From Zea mays (Eukaryota > Streptophyta > Magnoliopsida > Poales > Poaceae), in the NCBI RefSeq assembly GCF_902167145.1, contig NC_050098.1, forward strand, positions 111,142,207 through 111,206,206: a stretch of DNA of 64,000 bases, read 5' to 3'. Numbering within the stretch: position 1 is the stretch's first letter; the number at the start of each line of letters is the position of its first letter. This document shows, one piece after another, positions 1 through 10,700 of the stretch. A program made the translations under genes and the position numbers. Under the pieces are notes generated by a model. The model was given only the letters and a program-made list of their open reading frames with translations. It was not told where the DNA came from and made no database searches.

Positions 1-2756
1 GCTCGGCTTTCAGCCTCGGCAGCATGGTTCCGAGATTGGTCCCGCTCGCCGATGACCTGGCCAAGCTCCAACTGCTGCTGTCGCGCCTCTGCACGTGTCG
101 CCGCTGCCTCCACCCCCAGCTCATCACAGAGCAACCGAAGGTCCGCCGCCTCGGCGCTCTATTGGGAGAGGCGCTCGGTAGCCTCAGTAAGCGCGGCCCT
201 CAGGAACCGCAGCGAACCCCAGACGTCGGCCTCGCGATGGATGAATGATGACTTGGCGGTGCTCAGATCCGTCAGATCCTGAGGAAGGGAAGCAGGGCGT
301 CACAAAGAATGCCCTGGTCACGCGAAAGGAATGCCTGAAATCCTTACCTGGAGGATCCTGGGAACGTTCCTGGAAAGGACCTCCATGGTCAACCGAAGCG
401 ACCCCATCGCTGCCTCGACACACTCACGGAGCTCGTCCCAAGACTGCTCCTCTCGCTCATCGTCAAGAACGAAGAGGGGTTTCGAGGCACCATGGGTCCA
501 GAACCGGAGCGCCTGCCCACGCCTCTCATTGCGATCGCACCGCACGAGGATGAGGTCGCCGCTCCCCAGGACAGGCCGCGGTTCTGCGCCCCTTCTCCAA
601 GGCATTGGGACCCCCTGCAGTCGGCGCATCGGGTACCTCCTCGACTAAGGAGGTAGGCTTCCGATCACCGACCTCGAGTAGCGGCACCTCAACCATCTCA
701 GCATCGGCGGCGACGGGTGGCTCCACGGGCAGAACGACAACAGCCTCGGCAGAAGCTGGTGCCGGCGCCGGCAACACGTCAGGTGGGCTCAAGGCCGCGG
801 TCGCGCCAGTAGTCTCCCCTGGCACGACGGCCACCTCGATGGAGGGGTCAGCCTAGGGAGCTCGCCCCACAGCAACTCGTGCCGCCTGAGCCCCCGCTCG
901 GGGGCACCTTGTGTGGAGGCCAGCCGACCGGCGTGGCCCGGTGCGGCGTCGGCTGCAGAAGCCGGCACCGTCTTAAGGGCCTTCCGGGGAGCCAGACCGG
1001 CCGAACCGTGCCTCTGTTTGCTGGGAGGAAAAGGAAAAGCAGGATCAGGACACACGAAGAAGGAGCCAGGACAGAGGTATCCTCAGATACTTACCCACTC
1101 CGGACCAAGGACAATCGTGCCTGCGGGGAGGCCCCTCGGGCCTCGGTCCCCGCGGGCACTGCCGAGGTTTGCCCCGCTGCCGGCTTCGGCACCATCCCTG
1201 CCTCGGGCGCCCGGGGCGCCGAAGGGACGGTCCGCCCAGGCGGGCAGTCACGATGACCTGAGGATCAACCTCCTGTGCGGCCGGCACGGGCGACGACTCT
1301 TGGGGGACAGGCGGGTCGGCCTGACTCCCTGGGGTCACCTCAACTACCTCAGCCAAGGGGTCAAGTACCCCCTCAGCCTGCCCCTGTTCTTCGGACCGGG
1401 ACCCTGATGTCCCGGCCCCAGATACCGACGGCGCCAGCCCACTCGGGGGCTGGCTCGACGACCCCTGGCCCAGCCTTAGATCCAGGCTGAGACCAAGGCG
1501 GGCCGCCATGTCGTCGTCTTCGTCATCATCGTCGTCATCGTCGTCGTCAGACGTCTCCGGCGATGGCTCCCTCGGGAGCTCGTCCCTCTCCTGCCTCCGA
1601 CGGCGCCTTTCCAAGGCGTCCCGAGCCCGCATCCGCTCGCGAGCCCGAGCCTTTTCCACGTCCTTCTTCTCCTTCTTCTTCTCCGCAGCGACCCTCCGCG
1701 CGGCTCGGTCCACCGCGTCCTCCGGGACAGGTGGCAGGGAAGGCTTGTGACACCCCAACTCCTGGAGATGGACGGAAATCCCGACTGTGAGAACCAAGGG
1801 CAATCTGACACAAGAAAGAAGAAGGAGCGGACACTCACCAGGGACATGCACCCATGCTCGGGACGCATCAAGGGCTGGGTAAGGGCGCCGGCGTCCAACC
1901 TCCCTACCGTGCCCGCTACCCGCCTGCGGAGGTCATCGGCGGAGAGGGGGACTGAGGACATCTGCGAACCCTCTAAGTCGACCCCCGGCATCATCTCCAA
2001 AAGCGGCAACCACCGCTCTGTCAAGGGAAGCACCCTCCGGCAATGGATGGCAGTGACCACCCCCGCGGCGGTAAGCCCTCCGTCTCGCAGCTCCTGCAAG
2101 GCCTCTAGAAGGGGCTGGAGATTCTCCTATTTCTCGCGCACGGCCCCATAGCGCCAGTTGCTGCCGGCGGTAGTCACCACTCGTTGAGAAAACGGCGGGA
2201 GCCTCCCATCGTCATTCCGGAGGTAAAACCACCGGCGCTACCACCCCTTGTTCGAAGACACAAGGATGGCGGGGATGTACTGTTGCGTGCGCACCTGCCT
2301 CAACTGGAGGATGCAGCCACCGGCCCGCACCGCCATGCGGACCCTCTTTTCCCCCGTCGTCAAAGCAAAAGGCTCCGCGGAGAAGAGATGGGTCCACAGA
2401 TCCCAGTGGGGGTCAATCCCCAAAAGGCCTTCGCAAACCGCCGCAAAGATGGCCGCTTGCGCGATGGAGTTGGGGTTGAGATTGTGCAGCTCCACCCCGT
2501 AGTAATGCAGGAGCGCCCGCATGAAACGGCTTGCTGGCACTCCGAACCCCCGCTCATGGAAGGAGACGAAACTCAGCACATACCCTGGCGGTGGGGTCGG
2601 GGCGACCCCGCTCGGAGGGACCATCCACTCCGGCTGCGGGTCACAAGAGAGGGGACGAAGCAAGCCATCGGTGACAAGGGCCTCCAGATCGTCCACCGTG
2701 ACGGTGGAAAAAGGCCACGGGTCGTGCGGCGGAACGACGGTTACCCGGTCTGCCAT
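1..2756 (-). pseudogene. Spliced antisense gene of Huck-like element A (PF04195-like), 3' end cut
   Basis: This gene runs on the strand opposite to the element. Predicted exons are 2756-1839, 1761-1095, 1020-348 and 278-1 (cut by the window edge). The introns are 77, 74 and 69 nt, all GT-AG (donors GTGAGT, GTAAGT, GTAAGG). The ATG at 2756 starts MADRVTVV. The first 170 residues resemble the PF04195 'putative gypsy type transposon' family, with GFGVPASRF, NPNSIAQAAIF and GIDPHWDLW. Exon 2 has a charged helical stretch rich in Lys/Arg/Glu and then a run of aspartates (about 1509-1553). Exon 3 is Ala/Pro-rich and ends in a more structured part with LRFWTHGASKPLF. A TAG at 2240-2238, where element B has CAG, breaks this copy. 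The function is unknown. No protein in the retrotransposon cycle is known to need it. Confidence 0.75.
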
Positions 2757-2889
2757 CGCCAAGCGAAGGGGGTGGCGGCGGAGCGGACAAGGTGCGTGGT
2801 TTTCTTTCTCTGGCTATTCCCTTGGGTTGCGGAAACCAAAGCAGGAGGCGAGCAGCAGAGTAAAGAACCACCACTGGTCCCTCTTCCGG

Positions 2890-2899
2890 ATATATAAAG
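2890..2899. promoter_or_regulatory. TATA-like site upstream of the antisense gene in element A
   Basis: TATATAAAGG on the plus strand reads CCTTTATATA on the minus strand. It lies about 135 bp upstream of the minus-strand ATG at 2756, and element B has the same site at the same distance (57672, ATG 57536). It could serve as the TATA box of the antisense gene. The plus-strand reading is closer to the canonical TATAAA, so transcription towards the 3' LTR cannot be excluded. Confidence 0.4.
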
Positions 2900-3240
2900 G
2901 CCCGGGCAAGACTCGTTCAACACTTCGCCCGAACCCGCCGCAAAATTCAAACTCGAAGGCGAAACGCCTGTTCCTCGAACGACTCGCGCACGCACAACGG
3001 CTGCCCCGTGAACCATTCGTCTCGTCGCATTAACTCCGCGGCAGGGCAGACGACACCTTTGGCAGGCGAAGCGGGCGACGCTTCACCTCTGCCATGATGA
3101 CCGTGTCAAAAAAGGTGCGCCACATCGTTTAATTTCGTATCCTTTTCCTCTTCCCCTTTCTCTCTCTTGCTACAGGGACCGGGAAAGGGGATACTCCGAA
3201 AGGGATCCTTCTCCACAAAGGAAGCGGGCTCCGCGCCCAC

Positions 3241-3471
3241 TACTGATCAGAGGTTCGAAGGCTGGCCCCTCGGAAGGGTTCGACAGCCGCCTCAGAGCAC
3301 TCGGGCACCGCGCCCACTACTGATCAGGGGTTCGAAGGCTGGCCCCTCGGAAGGGTTCGACAGTCACCTCAGAGCACTCAGGCTCCGCGCCCACTACTGA
3401 TCAGGGGTTCGAAGGCTGGCCCCCAAAGGGTTCGACAGCCGCCCTAGAACACGCAGAGCGAGGGATGACTC
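3241..3471 (+). repeat. 77-bp tandem repeat, three copies (element A)
   Basis: Units begin TACTGATCAGnGGTTCGAAGG at 3241, 3318 and 3395, an exact 77-bp spacing. Each unit also carries the motif CCCCTCGGAAGGGTTCGACAG, or in the third unit a shorter form of it. The array lies between the antisense gene's upstream region and the 3' LTR. Element B has the same array with the same spacing at 58023, 58100 and 58177. Confidence 0.9.
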
Positions 3472-3640
3472 TGGGTACGTCCGATACATGGCTGAGGCTC
3501 GGGCTACGCTCATGAGGTATCCTAGGACATTTCCAAGACCAGCAGGAGCGATTTTGTAATGGAATCCCATCAGAGGGAGGCATCGAGCCCTTGGACCCTA
3601 TCAAACGGGACCGGGTCCGGCAAATCACCTGCAGGTACTT

Positions 3641-4009
3641 TTGGAGCGCGCCTCTGGGCGACTAGCCGACCCTTATCGAATGGGGCACGGGCGTCCACTC
3701 GGATCACCCGTTAGCAACTCACTGGAGACACCATGTTCGGCGCCCTCCGAGGGCAACATGGCGCTTTCCCCCCCTCCTCCTTGTGGAAAGGCGACGAAGG
3801 GGCGTATGACAAAAGGTGAGTCAGTCCTTGACCATCCTCCCGCTCTGTGCAGAGGCTCGGGGGCTGCTCTCGCAAACCCGGCTCCGGCCAAACCATTGAC
3901 AGTGTCAACATACCAGCCCAAGAACTCGGAACCTGACCATGCACCCGGGCTACAATCAGATCGCATGAGGGAACAACCAGACCGGCCGAGGCATCACGAA
4001 AGGCACTAA
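3641..4009 (+). CDS. Open frame of 122 codons upstream of the 3' LTR (element A), coding doubtful
   Basis: A plus-strand frame starts MERASGRLAD and ends PRHHERH. Element B keeps a frame of exactly the same length (58426-58794, MERASGPLVD to PRHHERH) with no stop in either copy, although B's gag-pol has at least ten stops. No domain is recognisable; the composition is Pro/Arg/Ser-rich, as expected of a GC-rich random frame. It may be chance conservation of a GC-rich stretch or a small sense protein encoded before the polypurine tract. I favour chance. Confidence 0.2.
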   Translation: MERASGRLADPYRMGHGRPLGSPVSNSLETPCSAPSEGNMALSPPPPCGKATKGRMTKGESVLDHPPALCRGSGAALANPAPAKPLTVSTYQPKNSEPDHAPGLQSDRMREQPDRPRHHERH

Positions 4010-4056
4010 GACCTCGGAGGAGTCAAACCACTCCTCCGAGGCCTCGGGGGCTACAC

Positions 4057-4086
4057 CCGGCGGGTGCGCTCGCGCGCACCCACCGG
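4057..4086. other. Perfectly retained hairpin near the 3' LTR (element A)
   Basis: The arms CCGGCGGGTGCGC and GCGCACCCACCGG pair over 13 positions with one mismatch around a TCGC loop. The identical hairpin is at 58842-58871 in element B although the flanking sequence differs. It directly follows a polypurine-tract-like motif and lies about 100 bp before the 3' LTR. Confidence 0.85.
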
Positions 4087-4166
4087 AACAAAATATAACC
4101 GAGAAAGGCCGGTCCCCTTGCAAAAAAGTGAGACAAAGCCTCCAAGCGAGTACCAACACTCCCTTG

Positions 4167-4182
4167 GAGGCTCGGGGGCTAC
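4167..4182 (+). promoter_or_regulatory. Polypurine tract of element A
   Basis: GAGGCTCGGGGGCTAC abuts the TG of the 3' LTR at 4183, the position of the plus-strand priming site. Two near-copies of the motif lie upstream, at 3852-3867 and 4038-4054. Confidence 0.75.
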
Positions 4183-4690
4183 TGTCGGGGACCATAATTA
4201 GGGGTACCCCCAAGACTCCTAAACTCGGCTGGTAATCACCATCAACATAAGCTGCAAAAGCTTGATGGGCGCAATTCAGATAAAGGCTCCATCCACTCAA
4301 GGGACACGATCTCGCCTCGCCCGAGCCTAGCCTCAGGAAGGAACAGTAGACCCAGGCGGATTCACGCCTCGCCCGAGGGCCTCCTCAAGCAACGGGCGCA
4401 CCTTCGACTCGCCCGAGGCCCACCTCGGGCAGGCTTCACAGTGAAGCAACCTTGGCCAGATCGCCTCGCCAACCGACCGTATCGCAGGAGCATTCAATGC
4501 AAGGATCGCATGACACCTTATCCTGACGCGTGTTCCTCAGTCGGCAGGGCCGAAGTGACCGCAGTCACTTTGCCCCTCCACTGACTGACCTGTCAGGAAA
4601 ACAGCGCCGCCTGCCCTACTCTGATTGCTGTGCCACCCGCCAGGGTGAGGCTGACAGCAGCCAAGTCCAGCCTCAGGCGCCATAGGAAGC

Positions 4691-4853
4691 TCCGCCTCGC
4701 CCGACCCCAGGGCTCGGCCGCCGCCTCGACCTCGGAAGACGGTCTCCGCCTCGCCCGAACCCAGGGCTCGGACTCAACCTCGACCTCGGAAGACGGTCTC
4801 CGCCTCGCCCGACCCCAGGGCTCGGACTCAACCTCGACCTCAGAGGATTCACC
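4691..4853 (+). repeat. 54-bp tandem repeat inside the LTR of element A
   Basis: TCCGCCTCGCCCGA recurs at 4691, 4745 and 4799, spaced exactly 54 bp apart, each followed by CCCAGGGCTCGG and a run of CCTCGACCTC words. The same 54-bp spacing occurs in the LTRs of element B (for example 46262, 46316, 46370). The array lies in U3 upstream of the TATA box, where enhancer-like repeats are common. Confidence 0.85.
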
Positions 4854-5316
4854 GCCTCACCCGACCTTGGGCTCGGACCGACCACGTTGCAGGGGGGTAC
4901 ATCATTACCCTACCCCTAGCTAGCTCAGGCTACGGGGAACAAGACCGGCGTACCATCAGGCTCGCCCCGGTAAACAAGTAATGATGGCACCCCGCATGCC
5001 CCCATGACGACGGCGGTTCTCAGCCCCCTACGGAAGCAAGGAGACGTCAGCAAGGTCCCGACAGCCCCAACAACTTCGCCTCTACAGGGCTCAAGTGCTC
5101 CTCCGACGGCCACGACATCACATGCACAGGGCACTAACACCTCTCGACAGCCACATCGGCATGTACATAGTGCTCTGGCTCCTCTCTGTCGGACATGTTA
5201 GCATATTGCTACACCCCCCATTGTACACCTGGACCCTCTCCTTACATCTATAAAAGGAAGGTCCAGGGCCCTCGTACGAGGAGGTGGCTGCGCGGGAGGA
5301 CGGGCTGACGGACAGG

Positions 5317-5347
<31 letters not shown>

Positions 5348-5353
5348 TCCCTC
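5317..5353 (+). repeat. (CT)n microsatellite in the LTR
   Basis: An uninterrupted CT run followed by CCCTCTCCCTC lies about 65 bp downstream of the TATA box, so it falls in the transcribed R/U5 leader. In element B the run is reduced to a few CTCTCT units. Confidence 0.9.
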
Positions 5354-5523
5354 GCGGACGCTTGTAACCCCCTACTGCAAGCGCATCCACCCTAGGCGCA
5401 GGACAACACGAAGCCGCGGTTTCCCCCTCCTTGTGTTCTGTCTCGCGCCGACCCATCTAGGCTAGGGCACGCAGCGACAATTTACTCGTCGGTCCAGGGA
5501 CCCCCCGGGTCGAAACGCTGACA

Positions 5524-7704
5524 CTAAGCAATAATAATCCAACCCAGATAGGTAAACAAGGACATGGATAACAAAAGCTAGTCAATACTTAGGTATAAAT
5601 GTGTAATGCGGGAGGTGAATTAAAGAATGTATAGGACAGAGATAGGTCAAGGGACACTTGCCTCCACCAACCGACTGTTGCTCAGGGGCTTCTCCTGCGA
5701 ATTCTTTGGGCTCCTCAACCAGATCGTTCTCTATGCGAGCGCAAACATACATACATCCATCCATTCGAATTAGGAAATAAACAGTACACCATACAAGAGA
5801 ACAGATAGATTGAATATGCATAGAGTATGACATACGATATTGCATTTGCCGTGGCTAGAAAGAGAAGAAAGAAGGTCTCGCAGGGGTTAAAGCTATACTC
5901 GAGGCGTATTACAGGTAGATGCATAACTAGTCGTTACGTGCTCTAGTTTCACTTAGTTCCAATAATAAGGATTAGTCACATGCACTAATAGAATCATAAC
6001 CATTTTCGATTGATCAAGATTAAATAAAGTAGATGATTAACTACATGAATTAACTAACGTAACCAATTTCCAAATTGAGTTTCCATTTATTAATTAAATA
6101 ACGTGATCACTACGCATGGAATACACGGGGGGTAGACGGGCACGTCTAAGTGGGTAGACAAGTGCACCACGCGAGCACGCACGCACACGGCTGCGCTGAC
6201 GCGTCGCGAACGGGTCGCGCACACGCCGAGGCCGAGCCGCGCAAGCGCTGCGTTGCGCGCCGCGGGCGACAACGGGGCCATGCCGAGGTTGACCGCGCGG
6301 GGTCGCGCGCTGGCCGAGCTCAAGGCCGCGCGCCATAGATACGCCGGGCCGAGCTCAAGGCCGCACCGGGCCGACACGCCACGGCCGCGGCGGGCAGGGG
6401 TGGGGCACGCCAAGGCGGGCGGGCTGCCGGGGCCGCGCCATGGCCGGGCCACGGCCACACCAAGGCCGCGCCACCACGGCCGGCCGCGCTGGGACGGGTC
6501 GCGAGGGAGGCCGAGCCGGGGGCGCCAAGGCCGGGCCGGCTGTGCGCCATGGCCGGCGAGGCCGGGCCGCCACGGCCGGGGCAAGGCGGGCCACCGGGGA
6601 CAGGGCAGGGGAGCGCCGAGCTGGCGGGGCACGCCACGGCCGCGCCACCACGGGGAGGGGCTGGGGCAAGTCGTGGCGCCGGGGGCGAGGCCGCACCGGG
6701 CGGGCGAGGCCGAGCCGCCATGGCCGGCGACGGGGCCGCACCACGGCCGGGCTAGGGGAGCACGCCGGGGGGCACGCCGGGGCCGAGCGAGCATGCGGGG
6801 AGGGCGTCGCGCCGGGCAGGGCGAGGCTGAGCCGACACGGCGGGCCGCCATGGCCGGGCGAGCCGCGCAGGGAGGGCGCGTGCGAGGGAGAGGGCGCGAG
6901 GGGGAGACGCGTCGGGGCCGCGCCGGGTCGAGCGAGCGCGCCGGGGGGGCGAGCACCAAGGGCGGGCGGGGCCGCGCCGGGCCGCCGCGCCATGGTCGTG
7001 AGCGCCGAGGGCGGGGACAGGGCCGGCGAGCGCGGGGAAGGGGGAGGGAGGGGAGAGGAGAGAGGAGGGGGGAGGGGCTTACCGCGCGGGGGAGCGAGGC
7101 CGGCGGCGTGCGGTTCGGCGAGCCGGGGCAGGGGAGCGGGGGCGAGCGGGCGTGGGGAGGAGAGAGAGAGGCTTTGGGGGAGGGGATGGGGTGACAGGTG
7201 GGGCCCACGGGCAGGGGGGATGGCGGCGGCGGTTTTCCAACCGCCCGCGCTGGGCGCGGTGTGGGGAGCGGGGGCGAGCTTGGGGCGGCTGGGCCGCGAG
7301 GCCGGCTGGGCCGCGCGCGAGGGTCCACAGTGGGGAGGGGAAGGGGGGAGACCGGTTGGGCCGCGCTGGCCAGCTAGGCCGCGCGCGAGGGGAGGGGCAG
7401 CTGGGCCGAAAGGGGAGGAGAGGGGGGAGAGAAAAGAAAAAGGGTTTTCCTTTTTCTTTAAATATAGATGAATGGTTTTCACAATTTCAATCAATCAAAA
7501 CAAATGCATGTTTCGGCATGGTGCAGCAAACCAAAATAAAGTATTCCTAGGGTTTTGCTTTACACGAGATCTCAAGTTGAATCCCGCTATAACTTTGGAA
7601 AAGGTCAAGGCTTAGCGAGGGGAAAGGAAAAAAGAAAGGGTAACGCCCGAATTTGGTGAGTGAAGAAAAGAAAAAAATTCAACTCCAAAATTCGGGGCGT
7701 TACA
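5524..7704 (-). repeat. GC-rich LTR of a second gypsy element (minus), truncated by element A
   Basis: On the minus strand the sequence starts TGTAACGCCCCGAATTTT at 7704 and contains the small inverted repeat TAACGCC...GGGCGTTA. It reads into a very GC- and CpG-rich stretch (about 6100-7440) and then an AT-rich part that is broken at 5523/5524 by element A. It interrupts a Tekay/Del-like integrase frame at 7705, so it is the terminal LTR of a separate insertion; 7705-7709 (CACAT) is the candidate target duplication. Long open frames in the GC-rich part (up to 412 codons) look like composition artefacts of Pro/Arg/Ala-rich reading and are not called as genes. Confidence 0.7.
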
Positions 7705-10700
7705 CACATATGTGGCCACTGTATACTTTACCTTGACTGGGAGAAAGTGGGCGATCTTTGTAAGTCGATCAATGATAACCCAGATGGAATCAAACCCTTT
7801 CGTTGTCCTAGGTAATCCCACAATGAAGTCCATACTAATGTCCTCCCATTTCCATGTCGGGATAGGCAAAGATTGCAGTGGACCAGCAGTCTTCATGTGT
7901 ATGGCCTTGACACATCTACAGGTTTAACATTTCGCCACATAGCGTGCAATTTCAATCTTCATTTTTGTCCACCAATAATGTTGCTTTGAATCATGATACA
8001 TCTTAGTGCTTCCGGGATGAATGGAATAACAACTAAGATGAGCTTCATCCAAAATTTGCTAGCGGACCTCATCATTCTTGGGCACAACTATGCGGTTATT
8101 AAACCATACAATACCTTGATCATCCTTTCTGAAACAGTTTTCTTTACTGGCTTTTATTTTCTCATGAATATATCTCATACCCTTATCACTTCTTTGTGCA
8201 TCAATAATCCTTTGCAGAAGAATTGACTCAAGCTTCAATTGATTTAATGTTCCATGTTGAATCATTCCCAGGTTTAACTTCTACATTTCTTGGCACAAGG
8301 TGATGTCAGAAGTTTTCACTGTAAGACAATGGCAGGAAGCCTTGCGACTTAGTGCATCTGCCACCACGTTGGCCTTGCCTGGTGATAGTGAATTTCTAAT
8401 TCATAATCCTTAATCAGCTCAAGCCATCTCCTCTGCCTCATATTTAGTTCTGACTGGGTAAAAATGTACTTCAAGCTTTTATGATCTGTATATATATGGC
8501 AGATATTCCCCAACAGATAATGACATCATATTTTAAGGGCATGAACCACAACGGCTAATTCTAAGTCATGAGTTGGATAATGTTCCTCATGCCGGTGCAA
8601 CTGTCTTGAAGCATAGGCTATAACTCGGCCCTCTTGCATTAAAACACAGCCTAGACCACTGCCTGATGCGTCACAATAGACATCAAAAGGCTTTTCAATG
8701 TTCGGTTGAGCTAATACAGGAGCAGTGGTCAATAACACCTTCAGCTGCTCGAAGGCTTCATTGCACCTTGAGGACCAGTTAAATTTTGTATCGTTCTTTA
8801 AAAGACTTGTGATTGGCTTCACATGTTTAGAGAAATCCGGGATAAATCGGCGGTAATAACCAGCCAGTCCAAGGAAACTTCGAACCTGATGCACAGTGGT
8901 TGGTCGTTTCCACTCTAGAATATCCTTGACTTTGCTGGGATCAACCGCAATCCCATTTGCATATAGTACATGTCCCAGAAATTGGATTTTCTCCAGCCAA
9001 AACGCGCACATGCTGAATTTAGCATATAATTGATGTTCCCTCAAGCACGTTAATATGATCCGTAGATGCTGAGCATGCTCCTCTTCATTCTTGGAATATA
9101 TCAAGATATCATCAATGAAGACCACCACAAATTTGTCCAACTCGGGCATAAATACCGAGTTCATTAGATATGTGAAGTGGGAAGGAGCATTCGTTAATCC
9201 GAAAGTCATAACCAAATATTCAAATAATCCGTACCGCTTAGTAAATGCGGTCTTGGGTATATCTTCGGGTCAGATACGGATCTGATGATAGCCCGACCTG
9301 AGGTCAATTTTGGAAAATACCCATGCTCCGGTAAGCTGATCGAATGAGATATCAATCAGGGGAAGAGGGTACTTATTCTTGATTGTGACCTCATTAAGGG
9401 GTTTGTAATCCACGCACATCCGAAGCGTTTGATCCTTCTTCTTGACAAAGATTGCGGGACAACCCCAAGGTGACGAACTGGGTCGGATGAATCCCTTCTC
9501 TAGTAGATATTGTAATTGAGTCTTGAGCTCTGCCAACTCATTTGGAGGCATTCGGTAAGACCTTCTAGAAATAGGAGTCGTACCAGGCTTTAATTCAATC
9601 ACAAATTCTACATCTCTCTCTAGAGGTAATCCAGGCAGATCTTCAGGAAAGACATCCGAAAACTCACATACTACTGGAATATCTTGGATTTTCGGGATGA
9701 TAGCTTCATAGACTCTACCAAATGGTTTAGCTGGAATAGCTACAGGGATGGACAAGAGAACCTCTTCATGGCCATAGCTCAACCTGATGGTTCTCAGATC
9801 AGTGTTGAGGATAGCTTTGTGTTGGGCTAACCAATTCATGCCCATAATTACATCTATATCTTGGCCTTTCAGAACAATCATGTTTGTGGGAAAGTCCCGT
9901 TCAGCTAATGTTACGGGCACATGGAAAGCCACTTCTTTAGTGAATATTTGTCCCTCAGGCGAATGAATAATAAACCATTCCCTTGATTCGATGCAAGGAA
10001 TGCAATATTTCTCCACAAATTTCTTGCTTATGAATGTATGCGAAGCACCAGAATCAAAGAGAATGACTGTTGGGTGATTGGCCACAAAAAACGTACCCAT
10101 CATAATCGGCTCTCCCTCTGGTGTAGTGGCCACTTGTGTGTAGTATATTCGTCCAGTCTTCTTTATATTCTTGCCCGCTGCATTATTTGTCGTGTTTCCC
10201 TTGCCTTGATTTGAGCTCCCTAAGCTCCGCTGATTGTTGGATTTGTTCAGCCTCGGATATGAACAGTCTTTGATAAAATGTCCAGACTTCCCACAATTGA
10301 AGCAGCCAGTTGAGGAGCTAGGGAGGGCAGGGAAACAAGCACCAGGGGCACTCAGCTGACTTGTTGAAGTGGGGGCAGTGGCAGGGCGGATGAAGACATG
10401 CTGTTTAAAGGGGTAGGAGGGTGGATAAGGTGAAGAACGGTTTTGATTGAAAGGTCGGATTACCAACCTTTGTCGCTTTCCAGGCCCCTGATTGGACCTG
10501 TCACCTCCGAATCCCTTCGATTTTCCTGGGCCTGTATGCTTAGCTTCAGCTGCCAGTGCTGTGCTGACAACCCTGCTGTAGGAGAGATCTAGGCAGGTGG
10601 CCATCTTTCTTTGAAGCCAGTCATTGAGGCCTCTCATGAAACAATTCCTCTTTTTTAGGTCCGTATTAACTTGATCAATTGCATACTGGGACAAACGACT

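Larger units (their letters stand above)
1..5523 (+). mobile_element. Huck-like Tat-lineage Ty3/gypsy element A, 3' part
   Basis: This is the 3' end of a plus-strand gypsy element. It holds the antisense-gene region, a 77-bp tandem repeat, a polypurine tract and a complete 3' LTR (TGTCGG...CTGACA) at 4183-5523. The gag, pol and 5' LTR lie left of the window. The internal part is collinear with 54660-58968 of element B, so A and B are two members of one family; they differ clearly in sequence (for example TGTCGGGGACCA against TGTCGGGTACCG at the LTR start). CTAAG at 5524-5528 is the expected right target duplication, but the left copy is outside the window. The Huck name rests on remembered LTR wording and is an inference; membership of the Tat lineage is firmer because of the antisense PF04195-like gene. 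Confidence 0.85.
4183..5523 (+). repeat. 3' LTR of Huck-like element A
   Basis: The LTR is 1341 bp, begins TGTCGG and ends CTGACA. It contains a 54-bp tandem repeat (4691-4853), a TATA box CTATAAAAGG at 5248-5257 and a pyrimidine microsatellite just downstream. It is a homologue of the LTRs of element B (45712-47107 and 58969-60352). Confidence 0.9.

Noticed and set aside
6090..7494. Open frames of 300-412 codons in the GC-rich stretch, on both strands
   Set aside because: Low-complexity Pro/Arg/Ala/Gly reading on both strands of a CpG-rich LTR; no domain and no codon structure.
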